Shown here piece after piece: positions 1 through 8,841 of a stretch of 57,036 nucleotides of DNA; the first letter of the stretch is position 1, and each line of letters starts with the position of its first letter. The DNA lies in the NCBI GenBank assembly GCA_021323865.1, contig JAJPKF010000028.1, forward strand, positions 1 through 57,036, in the 5' to 3' direction. The notes below the pieces were generated by a model that saw only the letters and a list, made by a program, of their open reading frames with translations, did not search any database and was not told the origin of the DNA. The stretch is from Pseudomonadota bacterium. Lineage in GTDB: Bacteria > Chloroflexota > UBA5177 > JAJPKF01. The translations under genes and the position numbers were made by a program.

Positions 1-1
1 C

Positions 2-2436
2 GTGCTGCCCGAAAACTCGGCCCGCCGGGCTCGGGTCCATGCGGCGCTCACAGACGCGGCTCGCCTCCTGCTGACCTTCGAGCCGGCCGAGGCGGCCTCG
101 GCCCGGCAACGCCTGCAGCCGGAGCTGAACGCCAGAGGAGGAGAGCCCTCGCTGGAGATCAGCGCGTGCGGCCAGGCGCACCTCGATCTTGCCTGGCTCT
201 GGCCCATCCGCGAGACCATCCGCAAGGGCGGCCGGACCTTCGCCACCGCGTTGGCCCTAATGGACCGCTATCCCGAGTACGTCTTCGGGGCCAGCCAGCC
301 GCAGCTCTACGCCTGGATGCGGGAGCGGTATCCGCGTCTCTCCGATCGGATTCGAGCGCGCATCGCCGAGGGTCGCTGGGAGCCGCAGGGGCGATGTGGG
401 TCGAGGGGGACGTCAACCTCGCCGGCGGAGAAGCCATCGTTCGGCAGCTCCTCTACGGGATCCGGTACTACCGTGAGGAGCTGGGATACGAGGCGAACGT
501 GGCCTGGCTTCCCGACAACTTCGGCTTTCCCGCGTCGCTGCCCCAGATACTCAGCCGGGCCGGCATCCACCATTTCCTCACCATCAAGCTGTCCTGGAAC
601 CTGATCAATCGCTTCCCGCGTCACAGCTTCTGGTGGGAGGGCATCGACGGCACTCGCGTCCTGGCGCACATGCCGCCCGAGGGGAATTACAACAGCCCCG
701 CCCTGCCGCACAACGTCCGAAGGATCGAGGAGTCATACGCCGACAAGGAGGTCTCGCGCCACGCCATGCTGCTCTTCGGCGTGGGCGACGGCGGAGGCGG
801 TCCGGGAGAGGAGCACCTGGAGCGGCTCCGGCGGCTGACCAATCTCGAGGGCGTACCCCCGGTGCGTCAGGAGCCGGCCTCGCGACTGTTCGAGCGCTTG
901 GAGGCCGAGGCAGACGGGTTCGCCACCTGGACCGGCGAGCTGTACCTGGAGCGCCATCAGGGCACCTTCACCAGCCAGGCGCGCAGCAAGCGCCTCAACC
1001 GCCGGCTGGAGCTGGCCCTGCGAGAGCTGGATCTGACCGCTTCGATGGCTCAGGTGATGCCCGTCTCGTCCACCTATGCCTTTCCCCATCAACAGGTGGA
1101 GGCCATCTGGAAGGAGATGCTGCTCTACCAGTTCCACGACATCCTGCCCGGCTCATCCATCACCCGCGTCTACGACGAGTCGCTGCCGCGCTACGAGGCC
1201 CTGCTCGAGGAGGTCGAGAGCCTGACCCGATCGGCGACGCAGTCCCTGAACGGCGGCGGCGCACAAGCGTCTGTGTTCAATCCCCTCGGTTGGCAGCGAA
1301 CCGAGTGGGTCCGGCATGGACACACCTGGTCGCTGGTGACCGCGCCGTCATTCAGTGTCGTGCCGCTCGATCAGGAGAGTCATCTGGGCACCGCGCCACC
1401 GCTCAAAGCCACTCCCGACCGTCTGGAGAACGATCTCCTGAGCGTCGCCCTCGACGGCTCCGGCGCTCTGTTGGCCGTTCGCGACCGTCAGCTCGGGCGG
1501 GAGGTGCTGACTGCCGGCGGTGCGGGCAACCGTCTGGCCGTCTATGCCGACTCCGGCCATGCCTGGGACTTTCCGGTCGACTACGACCGGGTCGCGCCCG
1601 ATCGGCCGCGGCTAGAAGCCTCCACCGCGGAGGTCTGTGGTCCGCGGGCCGTCGTGCACCAGCGGTATCGGTACGGCGAATCGGTGATCGAGCAGGATGT
1701 CATACTAACCGCCGGAAACCGCCGCGTCGACTTCGTCACCCGGGTTGACTGGCGGGAATCGGGCCGCATGCTGCGCACCAGCTTCCCGGTAGCGATTCGT
1801 GCCGATCGGGTGACATGCGACATCCAGTTCGGGTCCGTTGCGCGACCGACGGTGCGCAACACCTCCTGGGACATCGCCAAGCGCGAGTTCTGCGCCCACA
1901 AATGGGTCGACCTTTCCCAGCCCGACTACGGCGTCGCACTCCTCAACGACTGCAAATACGGCCACCGGGTGGAGGACGGTGTCCTCGACCTCAACCTATT
2001 GCGCAGTCCCTCCTGGCCCGACGCGACCGCCGATCGCGCCCGGCACGAGTTCACGTATTCGCTCCTCCCACATCCCGGCGATCACCGGTCGGCCGGCGTC
2101 ATCCGTGCCGGCTACGAGCTGAACGTGCCGCTCCGGGTCATCGCCGAAGGCCCGGCTCCGATCGATTCTCTGCTCTCGGTGGATGCCGAAAACGTGGTGG
2201 TGGAGACCGTCAAGCCGGCCGAGGAGGGCCAGGCCATCGTGGTTCGGCTCTATGAATCCTGGGGCGCCGATGCGTCCCTGCGGCTGAACCTGGGCTTCGA
2301 CATTGAGACGGCCGCCCGCACCGATCTGCTGGAGCGGCCGCTCGAGCCCGCTGACCACCGGCAACGACAGGTCGACCTGCGGCTGGCGCCCTTCGAGATC
2401 GCCACCCTGCTGCTGGTTCCAAGCAGACGGGTCTAG
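2..2436 (+). CDS. alpha-mannosidase (GH38), 5'-truncated, with an apparent frameshift
   Basis: Retaining alpha-mannosidase that would release alpha-mannose from glycans. The 5' end lies outside the window, so the usual N-terminal part is missing. The GH38 zinc/active-site stretch AHLDLAWLWP is near visible residue 58 and the nucleophile-region motif AWLPDNFGF near residue 170. The C-terminal beta-sandwich region runs to the TAG at 2434-2436. The reading frame changes inside a run of four G at 388-391: upstream it reads GRWEPQG in frame 2, downstream AMWVEGDVN in frame 1. One extra G would restore the family sequence GRWEPQG-AMWVEGD. The rest is intact, so this is either a base-calling error or a recent inactivating mutation. 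Its stop overlaps the stop of the convergent aldolase gene by two bases. The family is clear; whether the gene is functional is not. Confidence 0.85.
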   Translation, partial: AARKLGPPGSGPCGAHRRGSPPADLRAGRGGLGPATPAAGAERQRRRALAGDQRVRPGAPRSCLALAHPRDHPQGRPDLRHRVGPNGPLSRVRLRGQPAAALRLDAGAVSASLRSDSSAHRRGSLGAAGAMWVEGDVNLAGGEAIVRQLLYGIRYYREELGYEANVAWLPDNFGFPASLPQILSRAGIHHFLTIKLSWNLINRFPRHSFWWEGIDGTRVLAHMPPEGNYNSPALPHNVRRIEESYADKEVSRHAMLLFGVGDGGGGPGEEHLERLRRLTNLEGVPPVRQEPASRLFERLEAEADGFATWTGELYLERHQGTFTSQARSKRLNRRLELALRELDLTASMAQVMPVSSTYAFPHQQVEAIWKEMLLYQFHDILPGSSITRVYDESLPRYEALLEEVESLTRSATQSLNGGGAQASVFNPLGWQRTEWVRHGHTWSLVTAPSFSVVPLDQESHLGTAPPLKATPDRLENDLLSVALDGSGALLAVRDRQLGREVLTAGGAGNRLAVYADSGHAWDFPVDYDRVAPDRPRLEASTAEVCGPRAVVHQRYRYGESVIEQDVILTAGNRRVDFVTRVDWRESGRMLRTSFPVAIRADRVTCDIQFGSVARPTVRNTSWDIAKREFCAHKWVDLSQPDYGVALLNDCKYGHRVEDGVLDLNLLRSPSWPDATADRARHEFTYSLLPHPGDHRSAGVIRAGYELNVPLRVIAEGPAPIDSLLSVDAENVVVETVKPAEEGQAIVVRLYESWGADASLRLNLGFDIETAARTDLLERPLEPADHRQRQVDLRLAPFEIATLLLVPSRRV

Positions 2437-3449
2437 GCGGCCAGGGCCTCCGGGTTGTCGACGCCGTAGGCCCGGTACCACGGTGAGGCGGCCTGCAGAC
2501 ACCGGTTGACGGCGTTGATGTTGCGCACCCCGGCCGTCTCGAGCCAGGAGCGAAACGCGTCCGCCCCCTGCTCCGCGTAGACGGGAATGCCGTCCTTCCA
2601 GGTCGCGCGCCCGCAGAGCACGCCCGCGAACCGCACCCCGGATTCGGCGGCCAGCTCCAGCGACTCCGTGAACTCCGCGTTGCTCACCCCGGCGCTGAGG
2701 TAGATGAAGGGCTTCCCCGCCACCTCCGCGGCCTCCCGGAAGCGCTCCATGGCCTCCTGCCGGCTGTAGGCCGCCGTACCGCCGAAGGCTCGTGCGCCTT
2801 CCACGAACTTCAGGTTGACCGGTATCTCCACCTTCAGCACGTCGACGTGATAGTGCTCCTTCCCGAACTCACGCATACTGCCCGCCACGATCTGGGGCTT
2901 GCGGCGGGCGTACTCGAGGCCCTTCTCGTCCTCACCGCTCGGGTCGTAGCCCACGAACTCCAGGAAGAAGGGGATTCCCTCCGCCAGGCATTCGTCGCCG
3001 ATGCGCTCGATGAAGGCATGCTTGATGTCGTTGATCTCCGGCTTCTCGAACGGCGTGTAGTAGATGAGCACCTTGACCGCGTCGGCGCCCGCGCCGTGGA
3101 TGCGGCGAACCGATTGGTGCGGCAGCAGGTCGGGCAGCCGGCCGGGCTGGGTGTTGTCGTATCCCGATTCCTCGTAGGCCAGCAGCAGACCCGCGTTGGG
3201 CGCCCGCCGCTCGGCGGCCGGCAGCCCGTACTCGGGGTCCAGGAGGATGGCGCTGGCGTGCGGCGTCAGCACCTCGGTGACCAGCGATTTGAACTCCTCC
3301 ATGTCGGAGGCCGAAACATCGCTCCCCCGCGCTGCTCCCAACGCCTTCTTCAAGGAGCCGCGCTGATCCATGGCCGCGGCGGCGATCACCCCCCGCTCGT
3401 CGGCCAGGTTCTGCAGGTGTCTGACCTTCCCGGCGGATAGCTTGCCCAC
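2433..3449 (-). CDS. lacD: tagatose/fructose bisphosphate aldolase, class I LacD family
   Basis: Predicted cytoplasmic Schiff-base aldolase that would split tagatose-1,6- or a related ketose-bisphosphate into two triose phosphates. It has 338 residues, close to the LacD length of about 325-330. Visible landmarks are AMDQRGSLKKAL near residue 23, VKVLIYYTPFE near 138 and DVLKVEIPVN near 200, where the lysine is the expected Schiff-base residue. PFIYLSAGVSNAEF follows near 250. A much longer open frame continues upstream, but it only shadows the divergent oxidoreductase gene. I chose GTG at 3447-3449 because a GGGGG ribosome site lies 7 bases before it; a second GTG at 3453-3455 is possible. 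It converges with the mannosidase gene, which suggests a shared sugar-use theme. The exact sugar substrate cannot be read from sequence. Confidence 0.88.
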   Translation of the reverse strand: MGKLSAGKVRHLQNLADERGVIAAAAMDQRGSLKKALGAARGSDVSASDMEEFKSLVTEVLTPHASAILLDPEYGLPAAERRAPNAGLLLAYEESGYDNTQPGRLPDLLPHQSVRRIHGAGADAVKVLIYYTPFEKPEINDIKHAFIERIGDECLAEGIPFFLEFVGYDPSGEDEKGLEYARRKPQIVAGSMREFGKEHYHVDVLKVEIPVNLKFVEGARAFGGTAAYSRQEAMERFREAAEVAGKPFIYLSAGVSNAEFTESLELAAESGVRFAGVLCGRATWKDGIPVYAEQGADAFRSWLETAGVRNINAVNRCLQAASPWYRAYGVDNPEALAA

Positions 3450-3566
3450 GTCCACACCCCCTTCGTTCTCCCTCAATGCTAGCCGGACGGCCGTGGCGGC
3501 CGACCTGCCCACCGGTGCCTCCCTGAGCCGATCCGGCCGCCGACTAGACTCGTTCAGGAGGGCGTC

Positions 3567-4436
3567 ATGGAGCTGGGCTACGTCTTTCCGCAGACCGAGA
3601 TGGGACCGGGCCCGACGGATATCCGGCGGCTCGTGCGGGCGGTCGAGGATGCCGGCTACCATCACCTCGCCATCTACGACCACGTGCTCGGCGCCGACGT
3701 CAGCCGCCGCCCCGACTGGCGCGGGCCATACACCAGCGAGACGCCCTTCCACGAGGTGCTGGTGCTCTTCGGCTACTGCGCCGCGATAACGGAGCGCCTG
3801 CAGCTGGTCACGAGCATCCTGATCCTGCCCCAGCGACAGACGGCGTTGGTGGCCAAGCAGGCGGCCGAGATCGATCTGCTGAGCGGCGGACGCTTGCGAC
3901 TGGGCGTCGGTCTGGGCTGGAACGACGTGGAATACCAGGCTCTGAACGAGGACTTCCATAATCGGGGCCGACGCATCGAGGAGCAGATCGACGTGCTCCG
4001 CAAACTCTGGACCGAGCCGGTCATCACCTACGAGGGCCGGTGGCACCGCATCGACGCGGCCGGCATCCAACCGCTTCCCGTGCAGCGGCCCATACCCATC
4101 TGGATGGGCGCGTACTCGGAGCCGGCGCTCAAGCGCGCCGCTCGAATCGCCGACGGCTGGTTCCCGCAGCTGCCGCCCGACGATCGCGGCCGGGAGGTCC
4201 TCGATCGGTTCCAGGAGTACGTGCGTGAGGCCGGTCGCCGCCCCGAGGACGTGCCCATCGAGGGCCGTCTGCAGTACGGCGACGGAGACCCCGAGCGCTG
4301 GCGGCGCGAGCTGCAGCTGTGGCGCGAGCGAGACGCCCGCTTCGTGAGCCTCGTCACCATGAACGCCGGCTTGCGAACCGTCGACCAGCACATCGAGGCG
4401 CTGGAGCGGTTCGTGCGCGTCGCGCAAGAGGGGTGA
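3567..4436 (+). CDS. LLM-class (luciferase-like) oxidoreductase, probably F420-dependent
   Basis: A 289-residue TIM-barrel flavin/F420 oxidoreductase of the luciferase-like monooxygenase superfamily. Typical family blocks are visible: the N-terminal LGYVFPQTEMGP, HHLAIYDHVLGA near residue 33, LQLVTSILILPQRQ near 82, LSGGRLRLGVGLGWNDVEY near 105 and PIPIWMGAYSEPALKRAARIADGW near 170. The sequence resembles the TIGR03619-like F420-dependent group, but neither cofactor nor substrate can be fixed from it. An AGGAGGG ribosome site at 3556-3562 supports the start. The stop TGA overlaps the ATG of the following RCC1-repeat gene (ATGA), so the two are probably translationally coupled, an unexpected pairing. 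Confidence 0.9.
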   Translation: MELGYVFPQTEMGPGPTDIRRLVRAVEDAGYHHLAIYDHVLGADVSRRPDWRGPYTSETPFHEVLVLFGYCAAITERLQLVTSILILPQRQTALVAKQAAEIDLLSGGRLRLGVGLGWNDVEYQALNEDFHNRGRRIEEQIDVLRKLWTEPVITYEGRWHRIDAAGIQPLPVQRPIPIWMGAYSEPALKRAARIADGWFPQLPPDDRGREVLDRFQEYVREAGRRPEDVPIEGRLQYGDGDPERWRRELQLWRERDARFVSLVTMNAGLRTVDQHIEALERFVRVAQEG

Positions 4437-6259
4437 TGCAGGCTCCTGGTCGCGCTTTGCTGGCCGGGCTCTTGGCGGTCGCCGCCTGGGCTACCGGCAC
4501 CACCGCCCCATCCACATCCTGGGCGGTCGGTCTCCGAGCGGCCGGAACAGCGACTCAAGGGCCGGCCACCCTCTCGAGACTTCCCAGAGCTCTGAGCCAT
4601 CACTTCGTTCAGCTCAGCATTGGCGGCCGCATCATCACCGACAGCGACGATGGCTTTCCTGGCGGCTACTACGGAAGCTTCGCGTGTGGTGTCGACCGGC
4701 GAGGACATGTGGTCTGCTGGGGCGACAACGACTACGCTGAGCTCGACGCCCCAGGAGGCCGGTTTCGCCAGGTCGCCGCCGCGGGCCTCTTCGCTTGCGG
4801 CATTCGGACATCGAGAGCGGCCCTCTGCTGGGGAGGGTTGACACGACCGGGCCTGTTCAAGCCACCGCCTCCCACCTACGCATTCAGACAGATTTCCGCC
4901 GGCAGGGACTTCGTCTGCGGGCTCCGCGTCAACGGTCGGGTCGCCTGTTGGGGCATCCTGACCTCTGGACGGCTGGGGCACGGGTTGGATCAGCCGCCGG
5001 CGGGCAGCTTCACCGCCATCAGCGCCGGCGACTTCTTTGTCTGCGGACTTCGGCAATCCGGGAGGGTGGTCTGCTGGGGCGGAAATCACTATGGACAGAC
5101 CACCGCTCCGACCGGTCTGGGATTCACCAGGGTGGCCGCCGGCGGTTATTTTGCCTGTGCCACTCACAAGGGCGAACCGCCAACCTGTTGGGGCCACGAC
5201 AATCGGGGACAGACGAAAGCCCCGGCCATCTCGCTCTCAAGCATCGGCGCCGGTCGAGACTATGCCTGCGGGCTGGATAGCCAGGGCAGCTTGCATTGCT
5301 GGGGCAACCGGCTCAGTCCAGTGGTGAGGGACATGCCTGCCATGAGGCTGCGAACGTTCGCAGCCGGCGACCGAATCGCCTGCGGAGTGACGCTCGCCGG
5401 TATGCCGGTCTGTTGGGGTGACGACGAATACGGGGAAAGCGTACCGCCCCGTCCGTTCTTTCAGGTTGAGGCCTCCAATGGCTCGGACTCCTCCAACTAC
5501 ACGGCCTGCGGCCTCCAGGGGCAGTCCCCCACGGGACAGCTCGTCTGCTGGGGAGCGGACTTCAATGGCATCGCGGAGCCGCCGGCCGGGCAGTTCCGGC
5601 AGGTGATCGTCGGCGATGTGTTTGCCTGCGGCCTGCGTAGCTCGGGAACGGCGACCTGCTGGGGTTGGGATGCGGAGGGGGATACGGAGGTGCCGGGCGG
5701 TCGGTTCATCCAGCTTTCTGCCGGCGAAATGGTGGGGTGCGGCATCCGCCCCAGCCGCAGGGTCATCTGCTGGGGCGACGACCGCTTTGGCCAGTCCAAC
5801 CCCGTGAGCGGGCGATTCAGGCAAATCAGCGTGGGCATCGGCTTCAACTGTGGTGTCCGCACCGACCGTTCCGTGACCTGCTGGAACAACGTCGTGCGCG
5901 GTGACCCGCCGCCCAAAGGCTCCTTTTCGACGGTCACAGGGCAGTGGAACTTCGCCTGCGCCCTGACCACGAAGGGTCTGGCCCGCTGCTGGGGCGTGAA
6001 CGAGACGGGCGCCAAGCATGCACCCGGTGGCAGGTTCACCGAGCTATCCGCGGGCACGGCGAGCGTCTGCGGTATCCGTCCCGGAGGCAAGGTGGTCTGC
6101 TGGGCACCGGAAACGGGGAACCCGGCCCCGGCTCCGAGCGGCCGGTACCACCAGATCAGCCTCGGCCTCATCAGCTGCGGGATCCGACTCGACGGCTCCG
6201 TCGACTGTTGGGGCGGCTATGATCCCACCTACGACGTGAGACTGCCTCCGCCGGAATAG
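4436..6259 (+). CDS. secreted RCC1-like beta-propeller repeat protein
   Basis: A 607-residue exported protein with a signal peptide (hydrophobic LLAGLLAVAAWATG near residues 8-22). It is then made almost entirely of about 14 repeats of 35-45 residues, each with the signature CG-x(6-10)-G-x-x-x-CWG. That is the pattern of bacterial RCC1-type propeller repeats. The paired cysteines in each blade, in an exported protein, suggest a disulfide-stapled propeller. The start is the ATG overlapping the stop of the LLM gene by ATGA; an in-frame extension further upstream is a shadow of that gene. No catalytic residues are recognisable, and the role may be extracellular binding or scaffolding. The exact function is unknown. 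Confidence 0.85.
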   Translation: MQAPGRALLAGLLAVAAWATGTTAPSTSWAVGLRAAGTATQGPATLSRLPRALSHHFVQLSIGGRIITDSDDGFPGGYYGSFACGVDRRGHVVCWGDNDYAELDAPGGRFRQVAAAGLFACGIRTSRAALCWGGLTRPGLFKPPPPTYAFRQISAGRDFVCGLRVNGRVACWGILTSGRLGHGLDQPPAGSFTAISAGDFFVCGLRQSGRVVCWGGNHYGQTTAPTGLGFTRVAAGGYFACATHKGEPPTCWGHDNRGQTKAPAISLSSIGAGRDYACGLDSQGSLHCWGNRLSPVVRDMPAMRLRTFAAGDRIACGVTLAGMPVCWGDDEYGESVPPRPFFQVEASNGSDSSNYTACGLQGQSPTGQLVCWGADFNGIAEPPAGQFRQVIVGDVFACGLRSSGTATCWGWDAEGDTEVPGGRFIQLSAGEMVGCGIRPSRRVICWGDDRFGQSNPVSGRFRQISVGIGFNCGVRTDRSVTCWNNVVRGDPPPKGSFSTVTGQWNFACALTTKGLARCWGVNETGAKHAPGGRFTELSAGTASVCGIRPGGKVVCWAPETGNPAPAPSGRYHQISLGLISCGIRLDGSVDCWGGYDPTYDVRLPPPE

Positions 6260-6470
6260 GCCCGGCTCGATCGAGAGCGGCCTGGAGGGTTGCGGTCCCG
6301 CGCACCCGGATTCGGCCGCCGGCACGGTCCCCATACGAGTCTGTTGGCATCCGTGCCGCCCCAGGTCTCACAGCCGACGGGCAGCCGTTCAACGGACGAG
6401 ACGTCAAGACCGTTGCCGAGAGCAATCAGTTTTTGCTCCGAGGACTTCCCGCCCTACCCACAGAACTCCG

Positions 6471-6905
6471 TTACTGGAGGCAGAACTCGTTGCCTTCGGG
6501 ATCTGCCATGACCATCCACATCTCCCCCGGCTCCTCGTAGAGCCCGGTCCTGCTCGCGCCCAGACGCACGAGGCGATCGGCCTCGCGCTCGAGGGCGGCT
6601 CGCCGCTCCTCCGTGGAGACGTCACGACGGCCCACAACGTTGACGTCCAGGTGAACCCGATTCTTGGCCGACTTCGACTCCGGGACTCGCTGGAAGTAGA
6701 TGCGGGGTCGGGCGCCGTCCGGGTCCACGATCGCCGATGCGTGACCGGTCATGTGCTGAAGGTTATTGGCCTCGAGCCACTTCTCCCAGGAATCGAAGCC
6801 CTCCGGCGGCGGCTGCACCTCATACCCCAGCGCCTGCGCCCAAAACTGGGCTAGCGCATCCGGATCACGCGCGTCGAAGGTGATCTGGATTTTGGGACCC
6901 GGCAT
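6471..6905 (-). CDS. VOC/glyoxalase-like domain protein
   Basis: A small protein of about 144 residues with a vicinal-oxygen-chelate (glyoxalase/bleomycin resistance) fold. Visible features are ITFDARDPDALAQFWAQALGY at the start, RIYFQRVPESK in the middle, VHLDVNVV near residue 85 and ADPEGNEFCL at the C-terminus. This variant is the actinobacterial 'glyoxalase-like' type with an LGA-x(2)-TGLYEEPGEMWMVM segment. Two ATG codons are possible: 6911, which overlaps the upstream dehydrogenase stop by ATGA, and 6905, which sits at better spacing from GGAGGG. It probably forms an operon with the dehydrogenase. The substrate is unknown. Confidence 0.85.
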   Translation of the reverse strand: MPGPKIQITFDARDPDALAQFWAQALGYEVQPPPEGFDSWEKWLEANNLQHMTGHASAIVDPDGARPRIYFQRVPESKSAKNRVHLDVNVVGRRDVSTEERRAALEREADRLVRLGASRTGLYEEPGEMWMVMADPEGNEFCLQ

Positions 6906-6907
6906 GC

Positions 6908-7939
6908 TCATCCCTCCGACTTGGTCGTATGGTCATTCTCGCTGAGGTCGATGACGGCCGAGCCCTGGATGCGCCCGGCCTTTACCGCTTGGAGGGCCTC
7001 GTTGACCCGATCCAGGTCGAAGGTCTCAACCCGCGACCGAATGGGAATCTCCTTGGCCAGGCGCAGCAGCTCACAACCGTCCTCGCGCGTGTTGGCCGTG
7101 ACACTGCGGACGCTGCGTTCATAGAAGAGGTCCCGCTCGTACACCAATCCGGGAATGTCGGAGAGATGGATCCCGGCCAGGGTCAGCGTCCCGCCCCGGT
7201 CGAGCGCCTGCAGCGCAACCGGAACCAGATCGCCCGCAGGTGCGAACAGGATCGCGCCATCGAGCCGCTTGGGGGGCGGATCGGTGGCGTCACCCACCCA
7301 GCAGGCGCCCATCTCCTGAGCCAGGCTTCGATGCCGCTCCCCGCGGGTGAGCACGTACACATCACAGCCCCAATGGCGGGCCACCTGAATGCTCACGTGG
7401 GCAGATGCCCCGAACCCAAACAAGCCCAGCCGCCCACCCGGCCGGATCTCAGACCGCTTCAGAGCCCGATAGCCGATGATTCCGGCACAGAGCAGCGGCG
7501 CGACCTGGGTCGCGGGAAGATCGTCGGGGACGCGATAGGCGAACTCGGCAGAGACCGCGGCCATTTCCGCGTAACCGCCGTCGTCGGTGTAGCCGGTGAA
7601 CCGTGCGTTGGGACACAGGTTCTCCCGTCCGGAGCGACAGAACCGGCACGTTCCATCGACGTGACGAAGCCAGGCGATGCCAACCCGGTCGCCCTCCGAA
7701 AAGCCGGAGACGGACCGGCCCGTGTCCATCACCCGTCCCACGACCTGATGACCCGGAATGACGGGTCGCTTCGACGCCGGAAGATCACCCTCGATCACGT
7801 GGAGATCCGTCCGGCAGCAGGCGCAGGCTTCCACCCGCTGCAGAATGTCCCCGGGTCCCATGGGCGGCGAGGGCACCATTTCGATCTGCAGGGGCGCGGT
7901 CTCGATGGGCGCTTGCGCCCGCAGCACGGCCGCCCGCAT
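6908..7939 (-). CDS. zinc-dependent alcohol dehydrogenase family protein
   Basis: A 343-residue medium-chain dehydrogenase/reductase. The catalytic zinc site is in ACACCRTDLHV (residues about 37-47) and PGHQVVGRV (about 61-70). The structural zinc cysteines are in CRFCRSGRENLCPN (about 98-111). The Rossmann nucleotide site is GLFGFGASAHVSIQVA near 175-190. The overall sequence resembles the AdhP/'zinc-binding alcohol dehydrogenase' subgroup that includes mycobacterial AdhA-like enzymes. It lies downstream of a CoxG-like gene (16-base gap) and upstream of the VOC gene (4-base overlap), consistent with one leftward transcript. The natural alcohol or aldehyde is not evident. Confidence 0.9.
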   Translation of the reverse strand: MRAAVLRAQAPIETAPLQIEMVPSPPMGPGDILQRVEACACCRTDLHVIEGDLPASKRPVIPGHQVVGRVMDTGRSVSGFSEGDRVGIAWLRHVDGTCRFCRSGRENLCPNARFTGYTDDGGYAEMAAVSAEFAYRVPDDLPATQVAPLLCAGIIGYRALKRSEIRPGGRLGLFGFGASAHVSIQVARHWGCDVYVLTRGERHRSLAQEMGACWVGDATDPPPKRLDGAILFAPAGDLVPVALQALDRGGTLTLAGIHLSDIPGLVYERDLFYERSVRSVTANTREDGCELLRLAKEIPIRSRVETFDLDRVNEALQAVKAGRIQGSAVIDLSENDHTTKSEG

Positions 7940-7955
7940 GGCGCCTACTCCGGCC

Positions 7956-8633
7956 TCAGGAGGCTTCGCCGTCCTTGGGCTCGATCAGCTTCGCAAGAGA
8001 ACGAAGGCCTCGCGACATCCGCGTTCGGGCAACGTCCGCCAGGACCGGCAGCACCTTTATCTCGGCCCCTCCGCCTCCTGACGAAGCCGGCTCGGAGTCC
8101 GGCCGCGGCGCGCCCGCGTTCTCGGATGCCTGGTTGCCGGCCGGAAGCGGCTCTCCGGCGATTCCCGCGGCCGCGTCGTTCTGCCGGGCCGTCAAGTTCC
8201 GCTCCAGGCAGGCGGCGAACTCCTTGATCAGGCGATTCGAGACATCCTGGATGAGATTGCGCCCGAACTGCGCCACACGCCCGGTGACGCTGATCTCGGA
8301 GCGGATCTGGACCGTCGTCCGCGAGGGGCTCTCCTCGACGAGCGTGGAGGTGATGGTGCCCGAAGCGCTGCCGCCACCGCGCGTATCGCTCCCCGCCGCC
8401 GTGAGCACCACGCGATGGGAGGCTGGGTCGACTTCGGTGAGATTCAGGGTGCCCTTATAGCTCACGGAGACGGCCCCAAGCTTGACCTTGACCGTTCCCC
8501 GGTACTCGCGATCTCCGATGACGTCGGTCAGCTCGGCGCCGGGCACACAGGGAGCGACCGCGCGCACGTCGAGCAGGTAGCTCCACACCGCCTCCAGGGG
8601 CGCGTCCACCGTGAAGGCGTTCGTCACTTCCAT
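7956..8633 (-). CDS. CoxG-like SRPBCC/START-fold protein
   Basis: A 225-residue protein with an SRPBCC domain of the carbon-monoxide-dehydrogenase subunit G (CoxG) type. Evidence is the start MEVTNAFTVDAPLEAVWSYL, the family block CVPGAELTDVIGDREYRGTV and VKLGAVSVSYKGT, then a Gln/Asn-poor linker and a basic C-terminal tail (RTRMSRGLRSLAKLIEPK). In CoxG the tail tethers the protein to the membrane and the domain helps recruit the dehydrogenase. No coxMSL genes are in the window, so a CO-dehydrogenase role is not shown here. It is the first gene of a likely three-gene leftward operon with the alcohol dehydrogenase and the VOC protein. Confidence 0.85.
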   Translation of the reverse strand: MEVTNAFTVDAPLEAVWSYLLDVRAVAPCVPGAELTDVIGDREYRGTVKVKLGAVSVSYKGTLNLTEVDPASHRVVLTAAGSDTRGGGSASGTITSTLVEESPSRTTVQIRSEISVTGRVAQFGRNLIQDVSNRLIKEFAACLERNLTARQNDAAAGIAGEPLPAGNQASENAGAPRPDSEPASSGGGGAEIKVLPVLADVARTRMSRGLRSLAKLIEPKDGEAS

Positions 8634-8841
8634 CCGGAACCTCCATGAGACGGCGATCTGCCGGCGCCCAAGACCGGGGGCCCCGGAGCTAGCTCCAACC
8701 GTCCTTCAACTCCACTCCAGTATCGTAGAGTTGTATTCTGGCCGTTTGACGGGGAACCAGCGAAATAGATACTCTTGCAGGGCGCAGGGGAGGTGCCGAC
8801 TCCCGGCATGGGCCCGATTTGCGTGTGTTTGGATATCTCCG

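Noticed and set aside
633..1748. 371-residue plus-strand frame inside the mannosidase
   Set aside because: It is Arg-rich out-of-frame sequence; the mannosidase frame carries all conserved motifs.
3450..4427. Upstream extension of the LacD-type aldolase frame
   Set aside because: The extra 325 or so residues are antisense to the LLM gene and have no homology; the GTG at 3447-3449 has a ribosome site.
4028..5197. 389-residue minus-strand open frame
   Set aside because: It lies opposite the LLM and RCC1-repeat genes, has no family content and is rich in Arg/Gly/Ser as expected of an antisense shadow in high-GC DNA.
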